Notes: generated by a model not told the origin, from the sequence alone. Shown: positions 7,035 through 16,676, counted from the first letter of the stretch. The stretch: DNA of 64,000 nucleotides from Anaerolineae bacterium (GCA_013178095.1 JABLXK010000004.1:1-64000); one strand, 5' to 3'. Translations and numbers: made by a program.

Positions 7035-9590
7035 ATGAACGATAATTTCAGCGCCATCCGGAACTTGATCGATTTATTTCGGGACGGATCCTACAGTGAG
7101 TTGCTTACCAGTTATTGGGAAAAGCCCGAAAAAGAACCGGATTTGGTTGAATTCCCGCAGCATTTGCCTCCCATCCTGGCTGGGTATTTACGCGCCGGCG
7201 GTTTGGAAAAACTGTACCGACATCAAGGACTGGGATTTCAAATGGCCGGTGAAGGCAAGAACGTAGTGGTGTCCACCGGGACGTCCAGCGGCAAAACGCT
7301 CTGTTATTCGCTGCCGATCTTTTCGAAGATTCTCACCCACCCCGCCAGCACTGCTCTGCTGATTTTTCCAACCAAAGCTTTAACCGAAGATCAATACAAG
7401 AAAATTCAGAATTTCAGCCAATACTTGCGCCGCGAGTTGAAAACGGATGATTCACCCATCAAGGCTGGCATTTATGATGGAGATACCAGCAGCGCCAATC
7501 GAATAGCTATACGCAAAGCATCCAACATTATCCTGACCAATCCCGATATGCTGCATCTGGGAATTCTGCCGCACCATACGGCATGGTCGCATTTCCTGGC
7601 GAACTTGCGCTTTATTGTCCTGGACGAGGTGCATATCTATCGCGGCGTGTTCGGCTCGCACGTGGCCAACGTCATCCGCCGCTTAAAGAGAATCCTGAAA
7701 TTTTACGGCGCCTCACCGCAATTTATCCTTTCATCGGCCACCATTCAAAACCCGGGTGAACTGGCGGAAAAGTTGGTGGAGGAACCGTTCAGCGTGATAT
7801 CGCAGGATGGATCATATCAACCTCAAAGGACATATTTCTTTCTCAATCCCCCGGTTATCAATGAAGATTTAGGGTTGAGGCGCGGTTTGATTGACCAAAG
7901 CCTTGAAATTGAAAATGAAGCGCTCTCCAGCGGAATCCAGTCGCTCGTTTTTGCGCGTTCCCGCCGCGCGGTGGAAATCGCCTTGCGCAGGCTGCGCGAA
8001 AGTCATGTTTGTAACGCCGCGGAAAATCAGCCGGAGATACAGGGTTACCGCAGCGGATTTTTGCCGGCAGAACGCCGTGCAATTGAATCCGGTTTACGCG
8101 ACGGCGCCGTCAGCGCAGTGATTTCCACCAATGCCATGGAGCTGGGGATTGACATGGGGGGCGTGGATGCGGTCATTCTCATGGGTTACCCGGGCAGTAT
8201 CGCCAGTTTTCTGCAGCAATCCGGTCGTGCCGGGCGACGCCAGCGCCCTTCCATGTCGATGTTAATTGCTTCTTCTGCGCCGGTGGATCAATATATCATC
8301 CGCCATCCCGATTTTGTGCAGGGCAAAAATCCGGAAAAAGCGCTGCTCGACCCGGATAATCCCCTGCTGCTGCTCAATCATTTGCGCTGCGCGCTCTTTG
8401 AACTGCCTTTTGAGTCTGGCGAAACATTCGGCAAGCTGGATTGGATGCAGGTAAAGATGTACCTGGATATCCTGAAAAGCCTGTCGCAAGCGGTTGAGCG
8501 CGACCATCAATACCTGTGGATGTCCGATCAGTACCCCGCCAACTCCATTTCGCTGAGAAATATCGGAGGCCAGGCTTTTCAACTCAGATTGAACAGGCCG
8601 GATGGACGCTCTGTTTTGATTGGCGAAATTGATTACGCCAGCGCCCCCAAGATCGTCCATCCCCAGGCAGTTTATTTCCACAACGGCGAAAGTTACCTGG
8701 TGCGAACGCTGGATTATGAAAAATCCCTGGTGGAACTGGAATCTTTTCGAGGTGAATATTTTACCGAGCCGCGCGTAAATACCAAGGTCGAAATCATCGA
8801 ATCCATGCGGGAAGATATCCGGGCTCCATACCAGAAGGAGCTGGCTGAACTAACTGTAACTGAGGAAGTGATCGGTTATAAAAAGATAGACTGGCAGACG
8901 CACGAGATCCTCAATCAGTGCGAACTGGAGCTGCCCAAGAATGAACTGCGCACGGTCGGTTTGTGCCTGAAACTAAGCGAGGATACAGTCAATGCACTGC
9001 GTTCCGATGCCAAGTGGAGCAACGATCCAAACCAATACGGCCGCGATTGGCCCAGGATTCGACAGCGAATCCTGGAAAGGGATCAATATCGCTGCCAGAT
9101 TTGCGGAAACAACATCAATAGTGCGCTACTGCACGTCCACCACAAGATTCCGTTTCGAAATTTTCAAAACATCGAAGAAGCTAACCGGACGGACAATTTA
9201 ATCACATTATGCCCCAATTGCCACAAATTGGCTGAACAAAACGTGAGGATTCGCAGCGGCCTGGGCGGATTCAGCTACCTGTTCGCGCAAATCGCGCCCC
9301 TGTATTTAATGTGCGATCAGTTCGATATCGGCGACTTCGTCGATCCGCAATCGAAATTCAATGCCGGGCTGCCCATGCTGGTGATTTATGACCGTTTTCC
9401 CGGCGGGATCGGCCTGGCGGCGGAATTGTTTAATTGCGCGGAGGAGGTTATGCGGAATTGCCGGGAAGTGATCGAAAATTGTACCTGCAAGGATGGCTGC
9501 CCGGCTTGCGTGGGTCCGGCAGGCGAGAATGGCGCGGGAGGAAAGGAAGCCGCCCTGCAGATCATTCTGAAATTATTGGGCGCAGCGTGA
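7035..9590 (+). CDS. mrfA: MrfA-like DEAD/DEAH repair helicase with an inserted HNH domain
   Basis: 851 aa. Walker A TGTSSGKT at 81-88, DEVH at 197-200, SSAT near 234 and the motif VI region QQSGRAGRRQRP near 394-404 define a superfamily 2 helicase. The C-terminus (MLVIYDRFPGGIGLA, then CTCKDGCPAC) is the DUF1998 metal-binding end of B. subtilis MrfA/YprA, a helicase for mitomycin-type DNA damage. Between the helicase core and DUF1998, residues about 668-735 form an HNH module: CQIC (687-690), HVHH (700-703) and CPNCH (726-730). MrfA is about 750 aa, so the insert explains most of the excess. The next gene is the MrfB-like exonuclease, which supports the assignment. Leaderless translation is likely. 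Confidence 0.85.
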   Translation: MNDNFSAIRNLIDLFRDGSYSELLTSYWEKPEKEPDLVEFPQHLPPILAGYLRAGGLEKLYRHQGLGFQMAGEGKNVVVSTGTSSGKTLCYSLPIFSKILTHPASTALLIFPTKALTEDQYKKIQNFSQYLRRELKTDDSPIKAGIYDGDTSSANRIAIRKASNIILTNPDMLHLGILPHHTAWSHFLANLRFIVLDEVHIYRGVFGSHVANVIRRLKRILKFYGASPQFILSSATIQNPGELAEKLVEEPFSVISQDGSYQPQRTYFFLNPPVINEDLGLRRGLIDQSLEIENEALSSGIQSLVFARSRRAVEIALRRLRESHVCNAAENQPEIQGYRSGFLPAERRAIESGLRDGAVSAVISTNAMELGIDMGGVDAVILMGYPGSIASFLQQSGRAGRRQRPSMSMLIASSAPVDQYIIRHPDFVQGKNPEKALLDPDNPLLLLNHLRCALFELPFESGETFGKLDWMQVKMYLDILKSLSQAVERDHQYLWMSDQYPANSISLRNIGGQAFQLRLNRPDGRSVLIGEIDYASAPKIVHPQAVYFHNGESYLVRTLDYEKSLVELESFRGEYFTEPRVNTKVEIIESMREDIRAPYQKELAELTVTEEVIGYKKIDWQTHEILNQCELELPKNELRTVGLCLKLSEDTVNALRSDAKWSNDPNQYGRDWPRIRQRILERDQYRCQICGNNINSALLHVHHKIPFRNFQNIEEANRTDNLITLCPNCHKLAEQNVRIRSGLGGFSYLFAQIAPLYLMCDQFDIGDFVDPQSKFNAGLPMLVIYDRFPGGIGLAAELFNCAEEVMRNCREVIENCTCKDGCPACVGPAGENGAGGKEAALQIILKLLGAA

Positions 9591-9597
9591 GAACCAT

Positions 9598-10806
9598 ATG
9601 GACGATCTCTTTGAAAAATTGAAAGCGCTTGGCTTGAAAATTGAAAAAGCCGCTGATATCGAACCATTGAGTGAAACAGCCACGCCAATGGAGGCAGCTG
9701 TCCCGGGACGGTGGCTCGATGAACTTAACCGGGGCGTCTATGTCGTTGAGAAAACCTACCCGGCAGGAAGCGGTTACGGAAAGGTTGACTTGCGTCCTCC
9801 CTTGTCAACCGATCCGCTGGAGCAATTTTTAGATTTAAAAACACATCTGAAACCGAAAAAAATCGTCTTTCTGGATACTGAAACCTCCAGCTTGAGCACC
9901 GGCGCCGGTTCAATGGTATTCATGATTGGGATGTCATTCTTCGAAAAAGAAAACCTGAAAACCATCCAATTATTCCTGGACAAGCCGGAATTCGAGACCG
10001 ATATGCTATGTTATTTTGATGACTTGCTGCAGGGATTCGATACTTTTATCAGCTACAATGGCAAAGCCTTCGATATTCCCATGCTGCGCAGCCGGTTCAT
10101 CCTCAACCGCATTCCATCGAATTTCAATGAGTTCAATCACATCGATTTGCTGCATATCGCCAGGCGGATCTGGAAAGTACGCCTCGATTCGCGGCGGCTT
10201 TCGGATATTGAAAGAGAGATCATCGAATTCACGCGCGGGGGTGAAGAAATTCCGGGCTGGCTGGTACCCCAAATTTATTTCGATTACCTGGACTCTCACG
10301 ATGCTCAGCCTCTTAAAGGGGTTTTTTATCATAACGAAATGGACGTGGTTTCGCTGGCAGCTTTATTTATTTTCGTTAATCGTTTGCTGGCGAATCAGGA
10401 AAATCCTAAATCGATTGATGGACGGGACGCGTTTGCGATCGGCAGTTACTACGGGAAAATGGGGAAAATGGATCTATCACGAAATTTCCTGAAAACCGGG
10501 ATGGAGCACGATTTGCCGGAAGAATTAAAAAAAGCAGCCGCCCGCAATTTTGGTGATACGTACAAAAAACAAGGAAAATGGGATGAAGCCATTGAATATT
10601 GGGAAGCGGCTGCCGGGATGGAAGATTTTCAGGCGTGCATCGAATTGGCTATGGCTTACGAACATCACAAACAGGACCCGCAGACCGCGTTAAAATGGGT
10701 GGAGAGAGCTTTCAACCTGCCGGTCAGCCAAAAATACCGGCAGGAGGAGTTGATCAAGCGCAAATTGCGCCTGATCCGGAAATGCGAGGCGAGACGTGAA
10801 GGATAG
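9598..10806 (+). CDS. mrfB: MrfB-like DEDDh 3'-5' exonuclease with TPR repeats
   Basis: 402 aa. The RNase H-like exonuclease core shows D93 and E95 in FLDTETSSL, D159 in YNGKAFDIPML, and H245/D249 in YHNEMDVVSL, a complete DEDDh set. Residues about 285-395 form TPR-like helices (KKQGKWDEAIEYWEAAA). This matches YprB/MrfB of Bacillus, the nuclease partner of the helicase MrfA in repair of bulky or crosslinked DNA. The start is 7 bases after the helicase stop, so the pair is co-transcribed. A small DUF2007 gene overlaps its 3' end. Confidence 0.88.
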   Translation: MDDLFEKLKALGLKIEKAADIEPLSETATPMEAAVPGRWLDELNRGVYVVEKTYPAGSGYGKVDLRPPLSTDPLEQFLDLKTHLKPKKIVFLDTETSSLSTGAGSMVFMIGMSFFEKENLKTIQLFLDKPEFETDMLCYFDDLLQGFDTFISYNGKAFDIPMLRSRFILNRIPSNFNEFNHIDLLHIARRIWKVRLDSRRLSDIEREIIEFTRGGEEIPGWLVPQIYFDYLDSHDAQPLKGVFYHNEMDVVSLAALFIFVNRLLANQENPKSIDGRDAFAIGSYYGKMGKMDLSRNFLKTGMEHDLPEELKKAAARNFGDTYKKQGKWDEAIEYWEAAAGMEDFQACIELAMAYEHHKQDPQTALKWVERAFNLPVSQKYRQEELIKRKLRLIRKCEARREG

Positions 10807-11044
10807 CAAATTGCAACTGGTTTGGAAAGCCCAAGGCTACCTGGATGCGCAGTTGATCAAAAATTACCTGGAATCTTTCGGAATTGAAGTTTTCGATTTT
10901 GAAGAGAGCGTAGGCAAGGCTTACGGGCTCACGGTTGGTTCTTTGGGAGAAGTTGAATTGTACGTGCGCAAAGAAAAAGCGCGCGAAGCGGAAGAATACA
11001 TGCGGCGTTATCTGGAAGTCAAGCCGGATGATGCGGAGGGTTGA
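10796..11044 (+). CDS. DUF2007-type small protein
   Basis: 82 aa from a GTG start with GAGG upstream, overlapping the end of mrfB by 11 bases. The sequence WKAQGYLDAQLIKNYLESFG followed by GEVELYVRKEKAREAEEY is typical of DUF2007 (putative signal-transducing) proteins, whose fold resembles a small ferredoxin-like regulatory domain. No biochemical function is established. Position suggests an accessory of the MrfAB repair pair, but the same family is found in many contexts. Its 3' end overlaps the convergent MocA-like gene by 37 bases. Confidence 0.75.
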   Translation: MKDSKLQLVWKAQGYLDAQLIKNYLESFGIEVFDFEESVGKAYGLTVGSLGEVELYVRKEKAREAEEYMRRYLEVKPDDAEG

Positions 11045-11646
11045 ATCTCTTTCAGACTTATCGCAATTTGATAATCCTCCCGCGAATCGATATCCAGCGC
11101 CAGGCGCTCGTCCGGCCAATCCACCCAACCGACTCGCCGACCTTTTAGCAAAGCTTTGGCGCCGCAGTCGCCGCTGATATCCATCATTTCCGGGAATAAA
11201 CAGCGCTTAAATGCCACCGGATTGCACTGCTGTCCGGCAACCCGCGGCGCGGCAATCTCGATCTCTTTTTCTCCAATTTTTACTGCCAGCAAGCGCAATA
11301 AATCGACGCTCACGAAAGGTTGATCAACCAGCATGATCAAGACCGCGTCCACGTCATTGTCCAACGCGGCAATTCCCGCTTTTATTGAACTGCTCATCCC
11401 GTTTTGCCAAGCCGGGTTGATCAGCACGGCAATGTCTTTATTTAATAAAACTTTCCGTACCTCTTCCGAACGGCAGCCTAGCACCAACTTGATCGGACCG
11501 ACGCCAGCCTCAAAGGCTGTATTTATAACATGGTTAATCAGATAGTCATTCCCCCATTTTAATAACTGTTTGGGAGAATCCAGCCGGCTGGATCCTCCCG
11601 CAGCCATGATCAGAATCGCAACATTATTGTTTTTTATTGAGAACAC
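11008..11646 (-). CDS. MocA-like molybdenum cofactor cytidylyltransferase
   Basis: 212 aa from a GTG at 11646, which sits after GGAAGG; the ORF track's ATG at 11688 lies deeper in the upstream gene. The N-terminal AILIMAAGGSSRLDSPKQLL is the nucleotide-binding signature of MobA/MocA-type transferases, and LIMLVDQPFVS carries the metal-binding Asp. Family members transfer CMP to molybdopterin to make the cytosine dinucleotide cofactor used by many xanthine-dehydrogenase-family enzymes. It overlaps the end of the molybdenum subunit gene by 23 bases, which supports cofactor supply to that enzyme. GMP rather than CMP transfer cannot be excluded. Confidence 0.85.
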   Translation of the reverse strand: MFSIKNNNVAILIMAAGGSSRLDSPKQLLKWGNDYLINHVINTAFEAGVGPIKLVLGCRSEEVRKVLLNKDIAVLINPAWQNGMSSSIKAGIAALDNDVDAVLIMLVDQPFVSVDLLRLLAVKIGEKEIEIAAPRVAGQQCNPVAFKRCLFPEMMDISGDCGAKALLKGRRVGWVDWPDERLALDIDSREDYQIAISLKEIQPSASSGLTSR

Positions 11647-13858
11647 CCAGGCCTTCCAGAACCCGCTCTTCCAACAGCGGAAATCCATCGAACCAGACGC
11701 CGGTGGCTTCGTGCATGGCCATCATCACCGCCGGAGCCAGCGGGATATATGGGATTTCCCCCACTCCCCTGGCGCCATTCGGCCCGATGGGATCAATATC
11801 CTCAATGATAATGCTTTCAACTTTTTCCGGGATATCCATGATGGTCGGGATCAGATATGTAGACAGGCTGTCGGTTTTGACTTTGCCTTTTTGCTGGACA
11901 AAATTTTCCAGTACCGCATATCCGCCAGCCTGCACGATGGCGCCTTCGATCTGACCTTTGACTTGCTGTTTGTTAATGGCACGGCCTACGTCATCCGCGC
12001 AGATGACTTTTTCTATCACCACTTTTCCGGTTCTGGTATCCACGCTGACTTCCACCGCATCCGCTGCGTAACCATAACAGAAGTTGGGCGTGCAGGCGCC
12101 CGTTTCCGGATCGAGCGGCGTTGTCCTGGGAGGGCGGTAAACGAAAGTCGCCTCGGCTGGCCGTTCCTCGTTCTTCCATTTCTCAAGAGCAGCTTGGGCA
12201 GCGCCCAGCACGGCATTTCCTCCCATAAAGGTCATGCGGGAAGCCGATGAACTCCCGGAGTTTTCGGTTACCGCGGTATCGGACACCACGATCTCTATGA
12301 TATCTACCGGCACATTCAATACGTTGGCGGCAATTTGGATAAAAGCGGTATGGGCGCCCTGCCCCACATCAGCGCCGGCGTGCTTCAGGATCACTTTTTC
12401 AATTTTATCTTTTCCAAGAAGAGTAATACCTGCCCAGCAATTTTCTGGCGCTCCGTAGGAAAAACCAACGTTTTTGAATCCGGCAGAAATTCCGATCCCG
12501 TGAAGAATATGTGGTGCTTTCGTGTCTTTCCAGGAAAGCCTGGGGCTCGTCCAATGGGTTCCTTTATTATCCCATCCGGCGGCTTTGGCGCAATCCCGGA
12601 TCACATGCTCGATGCTGATGCCTTTCGGCAAGGGCGAACGCACAGACGTTTCTTCGCCTTCCTTGAGGGTGTTCAATAATCGAAATTCCACGGGATCCAT
12701 GCCCAGCGCTTCCGCCAACTTATTCATCTGCATTTCCGCTGCGAAACAACCCTGCGGAGCGCCGAAACCGCGGAATGCACCATTGGGAATATTGTTGGTT
12801 GCGATCACTTTCCCATCGATCCATACATTCGGGATACGGTATGGGCCGGGAACCATAATTAGTGTATTCTCCAATACCTTGTTGGAGGTATACATATAGG
12901 CGCCCCCATCGGAAATAATATCCGCCTGCATGGCCACCAGTTTTCCGGCTTTGGTTGCGCCCCACTTGGTGTGAATTCTGTAAGGATGGCGTTTATGATG
13001 CCCGATGATGGATTCACGCCGCGTCCAAACGGTTTTGACTGGGCGATCAATGCCAATTTCGTGTAGTTTCATTACAGACAAAGCCAGTGTGATCTGGACC
13101 GACATATCCTCACGGCCACCGAAAGCGCCGCCGATGGCGGGATAAATCACGCGCACTTTGTCTTCGGGTAAATTTAAGGCATGCATGATCTGTTCGCGGT
13201 CTTCGTGTGCGAATTGTCCGGCGACGACTACAGTGATGCGCCCTGCTTCGTCAATATAAGCCATACCGGCTTCGGGCTGCAAATAGGCATGCTCCTGCGA
13301 CGGGGTTGTGTAATCGCTTTCCACGATCACATCCGCCTGCTCGAATCCTTTGTTAATATCACCGTAACGGATCTGAAAATGGCAGATTTGGTTGGATGGG
13401 CAATCGGGATGCAACAATACGGCTCCTTCCCGCATGGCCTCTTCGGGAGTGTCCAAAACCGGCAAGTCTTCGTAATTGATGTCAATTAATCCGGCAGCTT
13501 TCTCCGCGATCATCGAATTTTCCGCGATGATCAGGGCAACCTGGTCGCCTGGAAACCTGACATGGTCGGCATAAGGGATTCCTGAATCCGGACCGCATAA
13601 TACCGGTTGATCGAATTTCATCAGCCCATATTCGTTGCACGGGACGTCCTTCGAAGTGAGCACCATTAAAACGCCTTCCAAGGCTTGGGCTTTGCCGGCA
13701 TCGATGCTTTTAACGATGGCATGCGGCCGTTCAGCGAAAATGGTTTTCATGTATAACTGGTCGGGCTTATTGAAATCATTGGGGTATAGCGCGCGGCCGG
13801 TAACCTTATCCAGCGCATCGATCCTTTTGATGGGTTTTCCGATTAGAGTGTCGTTCAT
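11624..13858 (-). CDS. Xanthine dehydrogenase family protein, molybdenum-binding subunit
   Basis: 744 aa large subunit. The N-terminal IGKPIKRIDALDKVTGRALY is the aldehyde oxidase/xanthine dehydrogenase a/b hammerhead. GAFRGFGAPQG, ADVGQGAHTAF and ARGVGEIPY are molybdopterin and active-site motifs, with the conserved base Glu in GVGE. The enzyme hydroxylates a carbon next to nitrogen (purine or other N-heterocycle) or an aldehyde, using water as the oxygen source. Length and motifs are complete. It pairs with the fused FAD/2Fe-2S gene just upstream (14-base gap) and with MocA downstream. Neighbouring ssnA favours a purine-like substrate, but this is inference. Confidence 0.92.
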   Translation of the reverse strand: MNDTLIGKPIKRIDALDKVTGRALYPNDFNKPDQLYMKTIFAERPHAIVKSIDAGKAQALEGVLMVLTSKDVPCNEYGLMKFDQPVLCGPDSGIPYADHVRFPGDQVALIIAENSMIAEKAAGLIDINYEDLPVLDTPEEAMREGAVLLHPDCPSNQICHFQIRYGDINKGFEQADVIVESDYTTPSQEHAYLQPEAGMAYIDEAGRITVVVAGQFAHEDREQIMHALNLPEDKVRVIYPAIGGAFGGREDMSVQITLALSVMKLHEIGIDRPVKTVWTRRESIIGHHKRHPYRIHTKWGATKAGKLVAMQADIISDGGAYMYTSNKVLENTLIMVPGPYRIPNVWIDGKVIATNNIPNGAFRGFGAPQGCFAAEMQMNKLAEALGMDPVEFRLLNTLKEGEETSVRSPLPKGISIEHVIRDCAKAAGWDNKGTHWTSPRLSWKDTKAPHILHGIGISAGFKNVGFSYGAPENCWAGITLLGKDKIEKVILKHAGADVGQGAHTAFIQIAANVLNVPVDIIEIVVSDTAVTENSGSSSASRMTFMGGNAVLGAAQAALEKWKNEERPAEATFVYRPPRTTPLDPETGACTPNFCYGYAADAVEVSVDTRTGKVVIEKVICADDVGRAINKQQVKGQIEGAIVQAGGYAVLENFVQQKGKVKTDSLSTYLIPTIMDIPEKVESIIIEDIDPIGPNGARGVGEIPYIPLAPAVMMAMHEATGVWFDGFPLLEERVLEGLGVLNKKQ

Positions 13859-13872
13859 GACTGCTCCATTTA

Positions 13873-15291
13873 TTATTCTTTATCGGACAGCATTTCCGCT
13901 GCTTTTTCTACCGCTGAAATGATGCTGTAATAACCGGTACAACGGCATAAATTTCCGGAAAGACCTTGCTTGATCTGTTCCAGTGTTGGGTGCGGTTTTT
14001 CTTCCAATAATTTGACGGTGGACATTACGAAGCCGGGAGTGCAAAATCCGCATTGAACCGCGCCCTCGTCAATGTAGGCTTGTTGAACCGGATGCAATTG
14101 ATCGCCATGCGCAATCCCTTCAATGGTGGTGATATCACATTGATGCGCTCGCGGTGCGGGCACCAGGCAGCTGAACACCGGCAGTCCATTCATATACAAG
14201 GTGCAGGCGCCGCATTCTCCCTCCCCGCAGCCGATCTTGGTTCCAGTTAAACCGGCTTGTTCGCGGATTAGGGTGGATAACACACCATTTTGGCCCTTGT
14301 CGAAAGAATATTCCTTTCCATTGATGCGTGTTTTGATCAACTCATGCTGACCATGATCGAATGTGCGCAAGGTAGGTGTAAAGAAAGCCTTTTTTGATCC
14401 CCATAATAAAACCTGATCGTCATCATATTCCTGCCATGCTCCGCTTTCAATTTCCGCCAGCACTTTTTCTACCAGCACCGGAATTAAATAACCCCGATAC
14501 TCCTCGGAAGCCCGAACATCCGATATCGGTTTGCCATCCTGCGACGCTAACGCTGCAGCTTGTGAAATTACATCGCCAGTGAGTTTTTTTCCTATCAGGA
14601 ATTCCTCAGCTGTCCGTGCGTGAATGATGGTGGGAGCTACAGCGCCGAGCGTGATGCTGGCGGCGCTGATGATATCCTGATCGAAAGTCAGGATAGCTGC
14701 TGCATTGGCGACGGAAATGGCATGAGTTTTTCGCAGGATATATTTAATAAAATTACCTTTTTGATTAGCCGACAATTTATTGAAATGCACATCCATTACC
14801 ATTTCATTGGCTGCCAGATCGATCTTGCGCACGCCTTTGTAAAAATCAGCCAGTTTAACTCTTCGTTCGCCTTTGCAGGATCGAATGGTCAATTCGGCAT
14901 CCATCGCAATGAGTGGTGTGATGGTATCGTTGGCAGGTGAAGCTGTGATCAGGTTGCCCAGGACCGTCCCTACATTCCGAATTTGCGGAGACCCAATGGT
15001 TTGAGCAGCTTTCAGGAGGGGCAGAGCATACCGGATTAAAGGCTCCGATACCAGACACTGATTATGCGTAACAGCCGGGCCAATGGCGATCGATTCCCGT
15101 GTTTCTTTAATGATATTCAAGCCTTCAATGCGATTGATGTCGATCAGATCGCGTGTTTCAGAATGCAGCCCGTTTTTCAATTCAAGCACCAGGTCGGTGC
15201 CGCCCGCGATGATCCTCGCGGCTGCACCCTCCCTATCAAGGATTTCCAAAACATCGTCGACACTACCAGCGGTATAGTACCGTTCCCACAT
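13873..15291 (-). CDS. Fused FAD-binding and 2Fe-2S subunit of a molybdenum hydroxylase
   Basis: 472 aa. Residues 1-280 are a PCMH-type FAD-binding domain (ARIIAGGTDLVLELKN, then TIGSPQIRNVGTVLGNLI) with the CO-dehydrogenase flavoprotein C-terminal part. Residues about 310-470 are the small iron-sulfur subunit: GCGEGECGACTLYMNG for the plant-type 2Fe-2S cluster, then QCGFCTPGF and GNLCRCTGYY for the helical cluster domain. In many bacteria these are two proteins, in the order medium and small; here they are one chain. It passes electrons from the molybdenum site through two clusters to FAD. The ATG follows AGGAGG. Confidence 0.93.
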   Translation of the reverse strand: MWERYYTAGSVDDVLEILDREGAAARIIAGGTDLVLELKNGLHSETRDLIDINRIEGLNIIKETRESIAIGPAVTHNQCLVSEPLIRYALPLLKAAQTIGSPQIRNVGTVLGNLITASPANDTITPLIAMDAELTIRSCKGERRVKLADFYKGVRKIDLAANEMVMDVHFNKLSANQKGNFIKYILRKTHAISVANAAAILTFDQDIISAASITLGAVAPTIIHARTAEEFLIGKKLTGDVISQAAALASQDGKPISDVRASEEYRGYLIPVLVEKVLAEIESGAWQEYDDDQVLLWGSKKAFFTPTLRTFDHGQHELIKTRINGKEYSFDKGQNGVLSTLIREQAGLTGTKIGCGEGECGACTLYMNGLPVFSCLVPAPRAHQCDITTIEGIAHGDQLHPVQQAYIDEGAVQCGFCTPGFVMSTVKLLEEKPHPTLEQIKQGLSGNLCRCTGYYSIISAVEKAAEMLSDKE

Positions 15292-15312
15292 AAAACCAAC
15301 CTCCTGAATGAA

Positions 15313-16659
15313 TCAACCTTCCAATAAGCTAAGAATGGCGGGAACCAGTTGCTTTTTTCTGGAAACCAGTCCTTCCGCCGTTAACGTTCCATCCGAATTC
15401 CGCCGATATGGTAAATCCTCCAGGATCAACGGTGGATTATCCAGAAGCAAAATGCTGGAGCCGCTGACCACATCGGTTACCATCAAAACAGCGAAATCGA
15501 GTCCTTTACCAACCCGCATCTGTTTCAATGCATCCTCAATCTTGACCAGATGCTCATTCAATTCATAAAGATCGGTAACCTCCGCTTGCGAAATAGAGAA
15601 TTCATAATCACTGGCCTTATAGATCTTGATATCCCCTGTGACCACTTCGTTCGCCGGCCGGCTTCCAAGCCCCGTTCCGGCCGAAAGCACTTTTTCCGCA
15701 TAGCTTTTCAAGTCCTCGTTTTTCAATCGAGAATTATCTACAAATGCCCAACGCGCCAGCTTTTTGATTGCTTCATTATCGCGTTTGGTAGTGGTGGGCG
15801 ATATCAGGTTGAGCGTATCGGAAATAATCCCGGCCATCAGCAGTCCGGCAATTTCCGGCGGCAGCGCCAGACCAGCTTCTACAGTCCGCTCAGTTACCAA
15901 CGTTGAAGTGCTGCCCACCGGTTCCACCATGAATCGTATCGGACTATTGGTGGGCGGATTTCCCAGCCGGTGGTGATCGAGGATCTCCAGCAATTCAGCT
16001 TCTTCCAGCGAGGAGATCGACTGCTGCGCTTCATTGTGATCCACCAGGATCAACTTGATACGCGGCGGATTCAACAAATCTCTTTGGCGCACAATGCCCA
16101 CGTACTTCCCATGGTCATCAACAACCCAAAATTCATTATCTTCTTCGCGCAGCGCTTTTTTAACCAAATCACGGATGCGCGCTGTTTTATTGAAGCGTTC
16201 AATGGTGGTGTCGGATGCCTGATCGCAGGGCAAATCCAGGATGTCATTGATGGTAGTGTTGATCTTCACCGGATGAGGCCCGGCCAATTGATTGATCAAG
16301 TTGAACAAACTGTTGCCCGTTACCATGCCGAAGGGAGTGCCGTCAGCGTTCACAATCGGGGCCACTCCACCGGTGCGGCTGGCGATCGCCCAGGCTTCCC
16401 GCAAGGGCTGCTCCGGCAGCGCGGTATCCAGCCGATGGGTGACCACCTCGAAACGGGGAGAAGCGTCGGACAGGAGATACGGCATTTCCAGGCCTAAAAA
16501 TTCGAGCACCCAGGCCGTTTGTTTGTTGATCACACCAGAACGGGCGGCGATGACATCCGCTCCATCCCGTTCGCGCAGCAGCCAGGTATACCCGATGGCT
16601 GATGCGATGGAATCCAGATCTGGATTCATATGACCAATGACGTAAGTGGGTAATCTCAT
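15313..16659 (-). CDS. CBS-domain family II (Mn-dependent) inorganic pyrophosphatase
   Basis: 448 aa. DHH motifs are clear: GHMNPDLDSIASA at the N-terminus, LVDHNE and EILDHHRLG in the middle, and a C-terminal DHHA2 domain ending in the SRKKQLVP substrate-binding motif. About 140 residues between the first and second motif (70-210) contain a CBS pair (GVAPIVNADGTPFGMVTG; FWVVDDHGKYVGIVRQRDLL). CBS pyrophosphatases are inhibited or activated by adenine nucleotides. Cleaving PPi would pull the CofC reaction, which releases PPi, and this gives a reason for its place in the F420 operon. No DRTGG domain is evident. Confidence 0.92.
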   Translation of the reverse strand: MRLPTYVIGHMNPDLDSIASAIGYTWLLRERDGADVIAARSGVINKQTAWVLEFLGLEMPYLLSDASPRFEVVTHRLDTALPEQPLREAWAIASRTGGVAPIVNADGTPFGMVTGNSLFNLINQLAGPHPVKINTTINDILDLPCDQASDTTIERFNKTARIRDLVKKALREEDNEFWVVDDHGKYVGIVRQRDLLNPPRIKLILVDHNEAQQSISSLEEAELLEILDHHRLGNPPTNSPIRFMVEPVGSTSTLVTERTVEAGLALPPEIAGLLMAGIISDTLNLISPTTTKRDNEAIKKLARWAFVDNSRLKNEDLKSYAEKVLSAGTGLGSRPANEVVTGDIKIYKASDYEFSISQAEVTDLYELNEHLVKIEDALKQMRVGKGLDFAVLMVTDVVSGSSILLLDNPPLILEDLPYRRNSDGTLTAEGLVSRKKQLVPAILSLLEG

Positions 16660-16676
16660 GGCAGGTTTATATTGGT

